NCBI RefSeq assembly: GCF_029846175.1
Contig: NZ_JARWAC010000025.1
Span: forward strand, 1 to 64,000
Length of the DNA: 64,000 bases
Direction of reading: 5' to 3'
DNA from: Sphaerisporangium sp. TRM90804
Lineage (GTDB): Bacteria; Actinomycetota; Actinomycetes; Streptosporangiales; Streptosporangiaceae
The notes beneath the pieces were generated by a model. The model worked only from the letters and a program-made list of their open reading frames with translations, was not told where the DNA came from and ran no database searches. Shown piece by piece: positions 48,653 through 57,268 of this stretch. Numbering within the stretch: the first letter of the stretch is position 1; every line of letters starts with the position of its first letter. The translations under genes were made by a program, and so were the position numbers.

Positions 48653-49371
48653 GCTGCCTTCTCCTTGGCGTGCTTGCGGGCGACCATGCGCAGCCATTCG
48701 CGCTCCAGGTCGCTGGTGTCGACGTCCGGCTCGGGGTCTGCCAGCAGGTCGGCGTAGCGCTTCAGCTCCGCGTTGACCTGCTCGATCAGTTCGGCGCTCT
48801 CGGCGCCGAGTCCCTTGCCTTTCTCAAGCCGCTTCGCCAAGACGTCCGCGGCACGATCACCAAGGCCGGACACGGCGGCCAAGACCGCACGTGCCTCCTC
48901 GGCGAAACTCATGGGGGCGCTCTTGGCGCCCAATGTGCGAGTCCCCACACCCGCGCCGAGCAGCACAGGGGAGACCTCGTGGACCTTCAGACCTTCTAGG
49001 AATCGGGCCCGCTTACCCTCGAACTCGCCGCGGGACTCCTTCGTCACGTCGTAGCCGTAGGACCACTGGCCAAGCTCGCCGAGGCGCTGCACCGTCTTGA
49101 AGGTGTCCGCGCCGTGCTGGGTGTCGAGGAAGAACTGGGCCTCAAGGATCGCCTCGGTCTTCGTGGTCCGGATCCGGCCCTTGCCCGGCGGCAGCGCGCC
49201 CGACCAGCTCGTGTGCCCGTATGCCGAGATGGGCATTTCGGCGCCGTCCTCGAACGCGCCCGGCAGCGTCACGTCGCCGTCGCTGTCCTTGACGTTGAAC
49301 GTGCTGAAGATCGCGGTGACCTCGCCCTTGTCGGCGTCCTTGATCTCGACGCGGAGGCTCTTCGTGTTCAT
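48649..49371 (-). CDS. prohead serine protease (HK97 family, S78)
   Basis: A 240-residue maturation protease from ATG 49371. The catalytic core has SAYGHTSWSGALPPG, carrying the His of the triad, and the later segment LKVHEVSPVLLGAG, carrying the Ser, as in the HK97 prohead protease family. It should cleave the capsid delta domain. The C-terminal ~70 residues are a helical extension (SAELIEQVNAELKRYADLLA). It overlaps its neighbours by four bases on each side, the standard portal-protease-capsid order. Confidence 0.85.
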   Translation of the reverse strand: MNTKSLRVEIKDADKGEVTAIFSTFNVKDSDGDVTLPGAFEDGAEMPISAYGHTSWSGALPPGKGRIRTTKTEAILEAQFFLDTQHGADTFKTVQRLGELGQWSYGYDVTKESRGEFEGKRARFLEGLKVHEVSPVLLGAGVGTRTLGAKSAPMSFAEEARAVLAAVSGLGDRAADVLAKRLEKGKGLGAESAELIEQVNAELKRYADLLADPEPDVDTSDLEREWLRMVARKHAKEKAA

Positions 49372-49565
49372 TTCTTCCCCTGCTCCTCGTGCACCTGGGA
49401 CGACGTCAGCAGGTCCAGCGACGTCAGGATGATCGCGAGCCACGACAGGCCCAAGATGAAAGGCGGCTCCTCGCGGGCGACAGTGAGCGCCGACACCGGC
49501 CACCCGACTAGCGACCCGCACAGCAGAGCCCACGCGCCGATGACGCGAAGACGACGGCCCATCAC
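49368..49565 (-). CDS. small membrane protein (65 aa)
   Basis: A 65-residue protein starting MMGRRLRVIGAWALLCGSLV, with two hydrophobic segments (about 8-25 and 36-53) and a charged C-terminus. It overlaps both portal and protease genes by four bases. A membrane protein in the capsid module is unusual but found in some actinophages; role unknown. Confidence 0.5.
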   Translation of the reverse strand: MMGRRLRVIGAWALLCGSLVGWPVSALTVAREEPPFILGLSWLAIILTSLDLLTSSQVHEEQGKK

Positions 49566-50911
49566 CGGTCCTCGGCGGGCGGCGCGGTGTGCGGCGTACC
49601 GGGCGGCTGGAGTTGTACCGACACCAGTCCGGTGTGCACGAGAAGGTTTTCGTCCTCAGCGGCGACCGCGGCTTTCGCAGAGTCAGCGGTGAAGCCTTCC
49701 CGGACCGCACTGTTGATCGTCTCCATGCGGACCTGGAAGATATCGGCGGCGTCCCGGGCGTCCTCGTGCAGGAACGGAATGTCGCGGGCGTCGTACCAAA
49801 GCTCCGCATCCTTGGGGACGTCTACGAGGGTGGCCAGCGACCCGGCGGCGTTGCGCCACAGCGGGCGCATCGTGGCGTCCACGAACCGGCGCTTCGCGGC
49901 GCTGTAGTTGCCGGCGTTGAGGCTTGATCCCGCGAGGCCTTCGCTGAATCCGGCGATGACCGGCGGCACCCCGGCGGCCGACGCCAACCGGGTTTCCCCG
50001 CCACCTTGAACGGCTTTGAAGTCGAGTTGCCGCAGGTCAAAGGTGAGGGGTGTGATATCCGCCCCGCCGCCCAGATACATCGTCCGGAAACTATTGTCGA
50101 CGCCTGCGTGCCCCTCCTCCATGATCGCCCTGAAGCGCTTGAACTTCTCGGGCTCCATGTTCGCGTCCACTCGGACCACGAACCGGGGCGACGCCGCGTT
50201 CTCGAAGAACTTCAGTTTGTGCGTGGTCGCCGCCGTGTCGGCGGACACCTCGCGCAGCAGGGGCGTCAGCCACGACATGCCCCGGAAGTGCGCCTCGGGG
50301 TCGGGGATGGGCGCGAAATGGGCCACCTGCGACGGCAGCAGGAAGATGTCGCCGTCCGAGCCGAGGGCCTGCGGGCTGTACATGTAGCCCAGCACCTCGA
50401 CGTCCAACGGGAGGTAACCGGCCGGCATGTCGCCGTCGGGTTCGCTACGCGACCCCAGCACGATGGTCACCCGGTCGGGGCGCATCCGGCGTATCCGGCC
50501 TGCGTGGTAGGTGAGCCAGCCATTGCCCGCGAGGTCGGCGTCCTGCAACATCCGGGCGAGCATGTCGCCGGTCGTCCCACCCGGCCACGGGTTCTCCAAC
50601 CGCTCCAGGGTGGATTCGCCGAACAGGTCCCCGGGTCGGCCATTGCGGTAACGGCGGAACTGGAACCGGGCCTCGGAGAACACCTTGGCTCGGACGTCCA
50701 TCAGCGAGAACACCGGGCCCGACCGCTTGTAGATGCCAGCGGCGTAGCCCTCGAAATCGTTCTCGATCCGCTCCTGATCCTGACGGCCCGACGAGCTGAT
50801 CAGGGGGAAACGCAGCCGTTCCATGTCCCAGAACGAGGACTCCGACCACTCCTTGCGGGCATGCTCGCGCCGGTCACGGGCCGCTGCCGTGACCCTGTCT
50901 AGTAGGCCCAT
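49562..50911 (-). CDS. phage portal protein
   Basis: A 449-residue protein of the HK97-type portal family, which forms the dodecameric DNA channel at the head vertex. Diagnostic segments are GPVFSLMDVRAKVFSEARFQ, the LAGNGWLTYH strand, and the long helical region around 210-330 (AATTHKLKFFENAASPRFVV, then GVPPVIAGFSEGLAGSSLNA). The C-terminal ~50 residues are disordered. It lies between terminase and protease genes. Confidence 0.9.
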   Translation of the reverse strand: MGLLDRVTAAARDRREHARKEWSESSFWDMERLRFPLISSSGRQDQERIENDFEGYAAGIYKRSGPVFSLMDVRAKVFSEARFQFRRYRNGRPGDLFGESTLERLENPWPGGTTGDMLARMLQDADLAGNGWLTYHAGRIRRMRPDRVTIVLGSRSEPDGDMPAGYLPLDVEVLGYMYSPQALGSDGDIFLLPSQVAHFAPIPDPEAHFRGMSWLTPLLREVSADTAATTHKLKFFENAASPRFVVRVDANMEPEKFKRFRAIMEEGHAGVDNSFRTMYLGGGADITPLTFDLRQLDFKAVQGGGETRLASAAGVPPVIAGFSEGLAGSSLNAGNYSAAKRRFVDATMRPLWRNAAGSLATLVDVPKDAELWYDARDIPFLHEDARDAADIFQVRMETINSAVREGFTADSAKAAVAAEDENLLVHTGLVSVQLQPPGTPHTAPPAEDR

Positions 50912-51156
50912 CAGGTCGGGTCTGCCTCATCGGGCGCCGCCGGAGGTCCGGCATCGCGCCAGCCCACCGTGCCCGCCATCCACACCAGCACGAGTCCCAT
51001 CCACAACTTGTGCAGGAACCAGCCGGCCGCGTACGGCAGGGCAAGCAGGAGCGTCGCCAGTACCTTGCCCACCGCGGCGAGAGCCTGGCGGCCGTCGACC
51101 CGCCGCGCCTCGGCCGAGATCCGCTCAACCGGAACGGTCGCGTTGACCACCGCCAT
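50911..51156 (-). CDS. small membrane protein (81 aa)
   Basis: An 81-residue protein from ATG 51156, starting MAVVNATVPVERISAEARRV. One or two membrane segments (about 25-62; LLLALPYAAGWFLHKLWMGL) are followed by an acidic tail. Its start overlaps the terminase stop and its stop abuts the portal start. Proteins of this topology are common between terminase and portal in actinophages; role unknown. Confidence 0.55.
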   Translation of the reverse strand: MAVVNATVPVERISAEARRVDGRQALAAVGKVLATLLLALPYAAGWFLHKLWMGLVLVWMAGTVGWRDAGPPAAPDEADPT

Positions 51157-52718
51157 CACCCCCACATCACCCACGGTTCGACCACTTGTTCCTCAGGATC
51201 GGGCGCGAGAATCCGCCACAGGCCGATGACCAGCGCGATACAGGCGTCGATCTTCCGCTTGGACTTGCCCTTCGACAGGGTGAAACCCCGCTCGTTCGGC
51301 CGCAGGACCGCGGACTTCACGTGCGCACCGAGGTCCGGGTCACCGTCGTGCACTACCAGGCCGTCCACGATGGCCTGTAGCGCCTGCCCACACGCCGGCG
51401 TCATCCGCTCGATCGACTGCGGGAACTCGACCATGTTGAATCCCTCGTCTTCGAGCATCCGGGCGGGGACCTCGAAGAACCGCGGGTCGTAGGTGACCTC
51501 GGTGATCGTGTACTCATCGGCGAGGTCACGGCGGATGTAGTCGACGACCGCCAGGTGGTCGATCTTCCCGCCGTCGGGGTTCCAGATCTTGGCCCGTACC
51601 GCGACCCGGCCGTCCGGCCGCTTCCAGGCGACCAGCACGGCCACCGAGTCCCGGCGCAGCGCCATGTCGACAGCCACGACCACCTCGGCGCGGCCCGGGA
51701 TCGTCGCGTCGCCGCGGCAGTCGCCCCACGCTTGCGGGTGGTCCTTCAGCCATGACTCGTCGGCGACGTCGACCCACTGGTTCGCGTAGTACCGCAGCCA
51801 CTCATGGCGCGGCATCGAGGGCTTGCCCCAGTCGTTGACCCGGTCGGCGACGTTCCACAGCACCCCGGCCGCCTTCGATGCGGTGCGCACGGCGATGGCC
51901 CGCTGGTCGGGGTCCTCGTAGTCCAGCCCCTCGGGGGCTTCCTGCCAGTCGAACAGCAGGCGGGGCGCGAGCATGGGGTTCTTCAGGACCCGCAGACCAC
52001 GCTTGTACATGGCCCCCAGCAGGGAATGATCCACGTCGAACCCGGCTGTCGAGAGGTTCAAGACCCGGCCGGACCCGCGCGCCGTCTTCCGCTTCTTCGT
52101 GGACTTGGAGATGACGGTGTGGACGCGGGCCTTATTCGACCCGACATCGCCCCATTCGTGCACCTCATCGCAGACGAACAGGTGCGGGATGCCGCCCTCG
52201 TTCGTCCCGGCCACGGCCGCCACGCGCCGGATCTCGCCCGGCCGCCCGTCGCGGAACTGGATGACCTTCTCGTAGACGGCGAAGAACCCGCACAGCGGCG
52301 CCTCGGTGATCTCGTCGTCCCGGCCGCCGACCATCTGACCGGCCTTGGCGAACAACTCGTCGGCCTGGTCATAGGAGGCCGCCGCGATGTTGATGATCGG
52401 GCTGATCGGGGCGATCTGCGGAGGGCCGGCGAACTCCAGCAGGGCGATGGCCGCGATGAACGTGGTCTTGCCGTCACCGGTGGCCGCGCCGCGTACGCCC
52501 TCGTCGTAGTGCCACTGGTCGCACCGCTTGCAGTACTCGTACCAGCGGTACAGGAACTCCTTCTGGTCAGCGCGCAGCGTGAACGGCTGACCGAAGGTGT
52601 CCCCCTCGGGGAAGATCAGGTTGTCCTGGATCCACCGGACAGCCAGGCCGCCGAGGGATGGCCACAGCTCGCCCGGCTTCGGAGACCAGCCGCACGCCGC
52701 GCAAGGCTGGTCACTCAT
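51156..52718 (-). CDS. terminase large subunit
   Basis: A 520-residue packaging motor. The ATPase half has a Walker A-like GAATGDGKTTF near residue 95 and Walker B LFVCDEVHEW near residue 190. The nuclease half (about 300-510) carries VVVAVDMALRRDSVAVLVAW and a later acidic cluster. The N-terminus has CAACG and the motor region CKRCDQW, which might form a zinc site, not typical of all terminases. ATG 52718 overlaps the small subunit gene by 8 bp. Confidence 0.9.
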   Translation of the reverse strand: MSDQPCAACGWSPKPGELWPSLGGLAVRWIQDNLIFPEGDTFGQPFTLRADQKEFLYRWYEYCKRCDQWHYDEGVRGAATGDGKTTFIAAIALLEFAGPPQIAPISPIINIAAASYDQADELFAKAGQMVGGRDDEITEAPLCGFFAVYEKVIQFRDGRPGEIRRVAAVAGTNEGGIPHLFVCDEVHEWGDVGSNKARVHTVISKSTKKRKTARGSGRVLNLSTAGFDVDHSLLGAMYKRGLRVLKNPMLAPRLLFDWQEAPEGLDYEDPDQRAIAVRTASKAAGVLWNVADRVNDWGKPSMPRHEWLRYYANQWVDVADESWLKDHPQAWGDCRGDATIPGRAEVVVAVDMALRRDSVAVLVAWKRPDGRVAVRAKIWNPDGGKIDHLAVVDYIRRDLADEYTITEVTYDPRFFEVPARMLEDEGFNMVEFPQSIERMTPACGQALQAIVDGLVVHDGDPDLGAHVKSAVLRPNERGFTLSKGKSKRKIDACIALVIGLWRILAPDPEEQVVEPWVMWG

Positions 52719-53238
52719 CATCGACGACCTCGCCGACGACCCGCAGGCGCGGATCCGGCTCCGGCTCCGCATTGTCCTCGGAGTCAACCGGGTCGCTGTA
52801 GCGGGCGTTCATCTGAGCGAGAGACCGCTGTTCACTGATCGCGGCCAGACCCAGGGACGCCGCGTTCAACCCGCCGACGCCCATCTGCTTCTCACACCGC
52901 TCCACGATGGCCATGGCGTCGTTAGCGACCTTGTACAGCGGGTTCATCGAGTCCTGACCGGTCGAACCGGTGACGATCGGCTGCTGGTCAGCCTCGGCGA
53001 TAGTCCGCAGGTACCGGTCCAGCGCATCGATCCACCTGAGCAGCACAACCTTGGACGCCGGGGTGACCAGGTGAGCCGGCCGGTCCTCCCAGAAGGCATC
53101 CCAGGCGTCCTTGGCGGGCTTCGACAGGCCACGCGGAGGCGGGAACTTCTCGACCTTCAGCCCGGGAACGACGCCGAGAACCTGCTGGCCGTTCCGCTTG
53201 TCCACGGCTGTGCCCGCGACCTTCTTGGCTCTGGGCAT
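52711..53238 (-). CDS. terminase small subunit (P27-like)
   Basis: A 175-residue protein from ATG 53238, starting MPRAKKVAGTAVDKRNGQQV. The basic N-terminus is followed by PPPRGLSKPAKDAWDAFWED and a helical core (LLRWIDALDRYLRTIAEADQ), matching P27-family small terminases that recognise the packaging site. Its acidic C-terminus overlaps the large subunit start. An HNH nuclease gene lies just upstream, as in many HNH-assisted packaging systems. Confidence 0.8.
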   Translation of the reverse strand: MPRAKKVAGTAVDKRNGQQVLGVVPGLKVEKFPPPRGLSKPAKDAWDAFWEDRPAHLVTPASKVVLLRWIDALDRYLRTIAEADQQPIVTGSTGQDSMNPLYKVANDAMAIVERCEKQMGVGGLNAASLGLAAISEQRSLAQMNARYSDPVDSEDNAEPEPDPRLRVVGEVVDDE

Positions 53239-53357
53239 GACGACACCTCGACAAGATCGCATTGAGGGGGAAATCCCGCGCCGTGGTACCACCGAAAAAG
53301 GGCCCGATGGGAACGGGTCAGGGGATGATCATGATCCCCCGTGCCGGGGAGGCCCCC

Positions 53358-53690
53358 CTACCCCTTCTGACCTGCGCCTTTGCGGAGGTTGCAGCTCAGA
53401 TGCTCGGGCTGGTAGTTGGTGGGGTCGTTGGTCCCGCCGGCAGCTCGGGCGTGCTTGTGTCCTGCGGTGAGGGGATCGTCTGGCGTTGGTGGTAGTCCAC
53501 ACAGTTCGCAGTGCGTTGCGTCGGCGAGGATCTGCTTCGCGGCTTGCTGGTGTGTCCAGCCGAGGCCGCGTTCGGTGGTGGTTCCTCGTTGCCGGTCGCG
53601 GGCGCGGGACCGCTGGGTGGTGCAGGCGGAGCAGCGCGGGCCGTTGCCTGAGTGCAGGATGGCGCAGCTTATGCACTCGCGTCTGGGCAT
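53358..53690 (-). CDS. HNH endonuclease
   Basis: A 110-residue HNH nuclease with an N-terminal cysteine pair (CISC, then CSAC) and the catalytic core HCELCGLPP, TAGHKHARAAGGTNDPTNYQ and HLSCNLRKG. It is encoded directly upstream of terS-terL. In HK97-type phages such HNH proteins work with the terminase at the packaging site, so a packaging role is more likely than homing. Confidence 0.82.
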   Translation of the reverse strand: MPRRECISCAILHSGNGPRCSACTTQRSRARDRQRGTTTERGLGWTHQQAAKQILADATHCELCGLPPTPDDPLTAGHKHARAAGGTNDPTNYQPEHLSCNLRKGAGQKG

Positions 53691-53723
53691 GTGCTGCTGC
53701 GTCCGCTACTGCGAGGCGGCCGA

Positions 53724-53743
53724 CTGTCCCAAATGGGACAGTG
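53724..53743. promoter_or_regulatory. perfect 20-nt palindrome upstream of the HNH gene
   Basis: ACTGTCCCA-AA-TGGGACAGT has perfect 9-bp arms and lies about 34 bp upstream of the HNH/terminase operon start (minus strand). It is a good candidate operator for the late packaging genes. Confidence 0.6.
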
Positions 53744-53783
53744 TGGCCGAGGAGACGGGCATGGTGTTCCTCCTCGGGCACGC

Positions 53784-53808
53784 AAAAGCCCGGCACTGAG
53801 GCCGGGCT
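53784..53808 (-). terminator. rho-independent terminator after the GIY-YIG-like gene
   Basis: On the minus strand AGCCCGGC-CTCAGT-GCCGGGCT is followed by TTTTGC, a stem plus short U-tract. It ends the early-gene transcription coming from 54-58 kb before the packaging module. Confidence 0.7.
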
Positions 53809-53866
53809 GGTCGAACTGATAGCTCACGCAGGGCGGGTTCTCTTTGGAGTGTAAGGCTTGGACGAT

Positions 53867-54625
53867 CTACCCCGCCACGTTCTGGGGTGTGCGTTCCTCT
53901 ATGAAGCTGAGGATGTCGGGGTGCCCGCGGAACCACTCGCCCTTCACGCGGTGCTCCTTGAACAGCTCGTGGAGGGCGGACTCGTGCGCGCGGGTCCCGG
54001 CGAGTGCGAGCAGAACGCGGTCGCCGTGAAGGGCTTGTACTCGTCGGGCGAGGTTCTCGCTGTATCCGATCTTGATGAGGTCACCGCGTTGGATGAAGTA
54101 GATCACCGAGGTCGCCGACCGTTGACCGTTGCCGATGGTGGTGCGTGCGGCTTCGAGGATGTCACGGGTGTACAGGTACGCGGTGGCGAGGTGGTGCACG
54201 CACATTGGGACGGGGGCGTCGCGGGGAATCGGGTTGCTGCACCGCGGCCCGGACACCGACTCTTCTCCAAGCCGGCGGGCGCGCATGTCGACCGGGGTGT
54301 AGCGGTCGGTCGGCGAGGCGTTGGCCCGGCAGATCGGCCCTCCGGGGAGGATCGGCTCACTGGCGAGGACGCGCGCGAGCCGGGCCTGCGACTTGTCACG
54401 CTGGTCGGGGTCGAGATCGTTGACGGCCGCAAGGTTCTTCCACCGGTTGCACCGCTCGGCCGCGAAGACATCGGCGAGACGGTAGGTGTTCTGCTTACCC
54501 CGCTTGCCGGTTGGAGTGAGGTATCCACGGTAGACCCAGACGCTGATGGTGGCGGGGGCGACGCCGAGCTCGGCAGCGACTTCGCTGGTGGTGTATTCGG
54601 CGTCCGTGTCGATCGAGGGGTTCAC
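53867..54625 (-). CDS. HTH and GIY-YIG/Mug113-like protein (252 aa)
   Basis: A 252-residue protein from GTG 54625. Residues 10-55 form a MerR/HTH_17-type helix-turn-helix (YTTSEVAAELGVAPATISVW). A middle region has HLATAYLYTRDILEA. Residues ~170-250 match the GIY-YIG/T5orf172 (Mug113-like) nuclease fold (VIYFIQRGDLIKIGYSENLA, then ESALHELFKEHRVKGEWF). It may be a site-specific nuclease whose HTH targets it. It overlaps the 54622 gene by four bases. Confidence 0.72.
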   Translation of the reverse strand: MNPSIDTDAEYTTSEVAAELGVAPATISVWVYRGYLTPTGKRGKQNTYRLADVFAAERCNRWKNLAAVNDLDPDQRDKSQARLARVLASEPILPGGPICRANASPTDRYTPVDMRARRLGEESVSGPRCSNPIPRDAPVPMCVHHLATAYLYTRDILEAARTTIGNGQRSATSVIYFIQRGDLIKIGYSENLARRVQALHGDRVLLALAGTRAHESALHELFKEHRVKGEWFRGHPDILSFIEERTPQNVAG

Positions 54626-55326
54626 GCGTTCTCCAGGTCGTCGGCGAGGAGTTGCGCCAGCCACGGCCATTCGTTGTACAGCCAGCGGTGGCGGCGAGGC
54701 TGGGTGGCGTTGCACGGGCATTCGTCGGTGTTGCACCGGCAGGCAACGTTGACGCAGACGACCAGTTCCCTTTCGGGCATGGCACGCAGGCTCATGCCGT
54801 CACAGATCGGGCATCTCCCGGCGAGCCGGTGGACGGGCTCGACGTCACCGAGGGCGCGGCGCGCTTGCCGCTTCATGCGGTGGGCTTCGTCGGCGACGTG
54901 TTCGGCGAGGTCTTCGGTTGCGGCGATCCGGTCGAGCAGGCCGACCAGGCGGGTGATGCGCTCGGCGGGTGATGCGCCGGCGAGGCGTGTCTGCCCGAGG
55001 CGGTCGACGACGGCGGCTTCGAGGTCGACGACGGCGGCCTCGATGTCAGCGAGGACGTCGAGGACGCTCAACGACAAAGGGGCCCTCCCGTCGCCGAGGC
55101 TCTTCAGACCCTGGCCCATGTTTACGTGCTTGGCCTCGCGTTCGGCTACGGCCAGGGCGTCGGCGCGGGCGCGGGCTTCGTCGGTGAGGTCGTGCTGGCT
55201 CCACCGGCGGGGGGTTCCGGGGACGAGGGCGGCGCGGAGCTGCGGAAGGCTACTGCGAAGGTTGTCGAGGTCGGCGTATACGAGGTCGATGTTCAACGGA
55301 CTCCCCCGGAAGTGACTGGTGTGCAT
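54622..55326 (-). CDS. zinc-binding helical protein (234 aa)
   Basis: A 234-residue protein. It has a helical N-terminal two thirds (ARADALAVAEREAKHVNM, then VLADIEAAVVDLEAAVVDRL) and a C-terminal zinc ribbon (CPICDG plus CVNVACRCNTDECPC). Proteins of this type are common in actinophage early regions near HTH genes. A nucleic-acid-binding role is likely; no enzyme motif is seen. A perfect 12-bp inverted repeat lies just upstream. Confidence 0.55.
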   Translation of the reverse strand: MHTSHFRGSPLNIDLVYADLDNLRSSLPQLRAALVPGTPRRWSQHDLTDEARARADALAVAEREAKHVNMGQGLKSLGDGRAPLSLSVLDVLADIEAAVVDLEAAVVDRLGQTRLAGASPAERITRLVGLLDRIAATEDLAEHVADEAHRMKRQARRALGDVEPVHRLAGRCPICDGMSLRAMPERELVVCVNVACRCNTDECPCNATQPRRHRWLYNEWPWLAQLLADDLENA

Positions 55327-55338
55327 GGTCCCCGGCCG

Positions 55339-55367
55339 CCCCGCCGTAACGGTAGGTTACGGCGGGG
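55339..55367 (-). terminator. 12-bp hairpin between early genes
   Basis: CCCCGCCGTAAC and GTTACGGCGGGG form a perfect stem with loop GGTAG. It follows the 55381 gene stop on the minus strand, so it is a terminator or attenuator ahead of the 54622 gene. Confidence 0.68.
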
Positions 55368-55380
55368 CTGACCTTGGGGT

Positions 55381-55584
55381 TTAGGAAGCGTTGGCCTGCT
55401 GGGTGGCGTTGGCGGCTATGAGGGCGGCGCGGTCAGCCTGCTCGTCGGGGACCGTGACGATGCAGCGGGCGGTGCCGCCGTCGAACAGCTCCAGGCTCTC
55501 GGGCTTGACTCCCGGGACGTCGAGCAGGATCTGCCGGACAATGCCTCGCACCAGTTCGGCGCCGCCCTCGATGGAGATCGTCAC
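55381..55584 (-). CDS. small hypothetical protein (67 aa)
   Basis: A 67-residue protein from GTG 55584, starting VTISIEGGAELVRGIVRQIL. A single alpha-beta domain with no motif. Its GTG overlaps the stop of the DUF4326 gene, so it is coupled to it. Function is unknown. Confidence 0.5.
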   Translation of the reverse strand: MTISIEGGAELVRGIVRQILLDVPGVKPESLELFDGGTARCIVTVPDEQADRAALIAANATQQANAS

Positions 55585-56798
55585 TGGGTTCCTTCCTGCG
55601 TCGTGTCGATGGTGGACGGGCCGCGGAACGCCATCTGCTTGGCTTCCTCTTCGCTGACCCGGGGGCCGAGGAAGGCGTGGACGGCGTCGGACGCGCGGTG
55701 CACTTCGTAGCGCTCGCACAACTCGGTGATCTTGAGGAACTCGTCGTCGGCGGCGTCGTCCCACGGAGCCCGCACGATCGGGATGTTGTCGGCGCTGAAG
55801 TCGTGGATCGGCATCATCACCTTGGTGATCGCGCCGTCGGTGCTCTTCATGTGAGCCAGAGCGGTGAAGCCGGACTTCTCCCCGCCCAGGAGGAACTCAC
55901 CGAGCCCAGACTTCTCCATCGCGTGGGACATCAGTTCCTTCGTTGCCTCGTAGAACTCATGTCTCCATGGCGACAGGAAGGTCATGACGCGCAGGGCCGC
56001 ACTGTGACTGAACAGCGGGAGGGTTCGCTCTCGATCGTGGCGCGGGCTGTAGTAGGTGAGGCCCCATACGTCTTCGCGGTCGTCGTCGTCGAGTTGCTGC
56101 TGCCACCAGTCGTGGAGACGCTTGAGATCGACCCCGGACACCCTGGCGAGATCCTCAGACCAGAACATCGTCTTGAGAGGCTCGTCGTCGTTCTGCGCCT
56201 CGAACGCGATCGTCATTTCGCCGTAGCCGAACCAATTGACCGTACGGTCGAACCCCGGGATGAGGCCGTTGTCGCCGCACAGGTCGGCCACCGCCATGGC
56301 GTAGTGGTAGTGCCCCAGTTCCATGGGGTCCCGCTCATGCAGGGTCTCGATGTAGACGGCGAAGTTCTGACCCCAGTTGCGGGTCTCGTCGTAGCACTCG
56401 GCGATCAGGGCGGCTTGGTCTTCGGTGATCGACGGCCCCTCGCCGCTCCAGGGGATGTTGGCCACCGAGAGCAGCAGGTCGACGTGACACGCCTGGTCCA
56501 GGGGGCACGTGCAGATCAGGTCGTAGCCGCGGAGATTGTCGGAGACGTCCTTGGTGTTGACGCGCGGAAGGTCTGGCCGGGCCTGGACGCCCTCGTCGCT
56601 GAACAGGTCGCGGCGGTAGAGGGCGAGGGACTCTTCGAGCGTGTGGGGCCCGAGCGGCTGCACCTTGTACGGGTTGCCCCACCGGGTGGCGCGGGTGGCG
56701 AGCTTGGAGTTCTCAGGCTTGCGCCACCCCTTGCGCTCGTGGCGGGGCGGCATCTGGATGCGCTTGGGCTGGGCGTTGGTGGGGTCGTTACTTGTCAC
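55581..56798 (-). CDS. DUF4326-containing protein (405 aa)
   Basis: A 405-residue protein. Residues ~20-110 match DUF4326 (RATRWGNPY, then LICTCPLDQACHVDLLL), a Cys/His-containing domain common in actinophages. The remaining ~290 residues are a separate, mostly alpha-helical/beta domain with many Trp and acidic residues (RLHDWWQQQLDDDDREDVWG) and no known relatives to me. DUF4326 proteins are usually ~130 aa, so this is a fusion or an extended version. It overlaps the neighbouring 56788 gene. Confidence 0.62.
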   Translation of the reverse strand: MTSNDPTNAQPKRIQMPPRHERKGWRKPENSKLATRATRWGNPYKVQPLGPHTLEESLALYRRDLFSDEGVQARPDLPRVNTKDVSDNLRGYDLICTCPLDQACHVDLLLSVANIPWSGEGPSITEDQAALIAECYDETRNWGQNFAVYIETLHERDPMELGHYHYAMAVADLCGDNGLIPGFDRTVNWFGYGEMTIAFEAQNDDEPLKTMFWSEDLARVSGVDLKRLHDWWQQQLDDDDREDVWGLTYYSPRHDRERTLPLFSHSAALRVMTFLSPWRHEFYEATKELMSHAMEKSGLGEFLLGGEKSGFTALAHMKSTDGAITKVMMPIHDFSADNIPIVRAPWDDAADDEFLKITELCERYEVHRASDAVHAFLGPRVSEEEAKQMAFRGPSTIDTTQEGTQ

Positions 56799-57195
56799 CG
56801 GTTGCCTCCTTGAGGAGCTTCTTCAGACGCACCAGGCCGGCGAACGTGGCCATGACTTCGTGGGCGTGGTTGTTCAGGGCGTCGAACTCCGTGGCGAGGC
56901 ACACCATTGCGGTGTCGATGTCGTCGAGCCGGATCTTGTCGGCGGCGATGACGTACTCCTGGCCGTCGTCCTTGATGAGCGAGAGGACGTCCCGCATCGT
57001 GATGGTCTGACCGTCGTAGGCGGCGGCGGCTCCGACGAGGGCGGTGTGTGCTTGGAGAATGTTGGCTGCGTCGGGGAACTCGTAGACGTCGCCGGTGGGG
57101 TCACCGGCCCAGTTGTCGCGGGCGTGGATCTCGGTTTCGACGATCAGGTGCTTGGCGTAGTGCTCGGCCAGGGTGGCGAGCGTGGGGTCGACCAT
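56788..57195 (-). CDS. hypothetical helical protein (135 aa)
   Basis: A 135-residue mostly helical protein from ATG 57195, starting MVDPTLATLAEHYAKHLIVE. No known motif is present; the composition is that of cytoplasmic early phage proteins. It overlaps the DUF4326 gene by 11 bp. Confidence 0.5.
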   Translation of the reverse strand: MVDPTLATLAEHYAKHLIVETEIHARDNWAGDPTGDVYEFPDAANILQAHTALVGAAAAYDGQTITMRDVLSLIKDDGQEYVIAADKIRLDDIDTAMVCLATEFDALNNHAHEVMATFAGLVRLKKLLKEATGDK

Positions 57196-57229
57196 CACGT
57201 TCCTTTCTGGTTGTGGTTACCTGAGCGCT

Positions 57230-57258
57230 GGCCGCCCCCGATAGGCGCGGGGGCGGCC
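57230..57258 (-). terminator. 11-bp hairpin between early genes
   Basis: GGCCGCCCCCG and CGGGGGCGGCC form a perfect stem with a 7-nt loop, just after the 57269 gene stop on the minus strand. It is a probable terminator. Confidence 0.65.
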
Positions 57259-57268
57259 GAAGCGTGCT

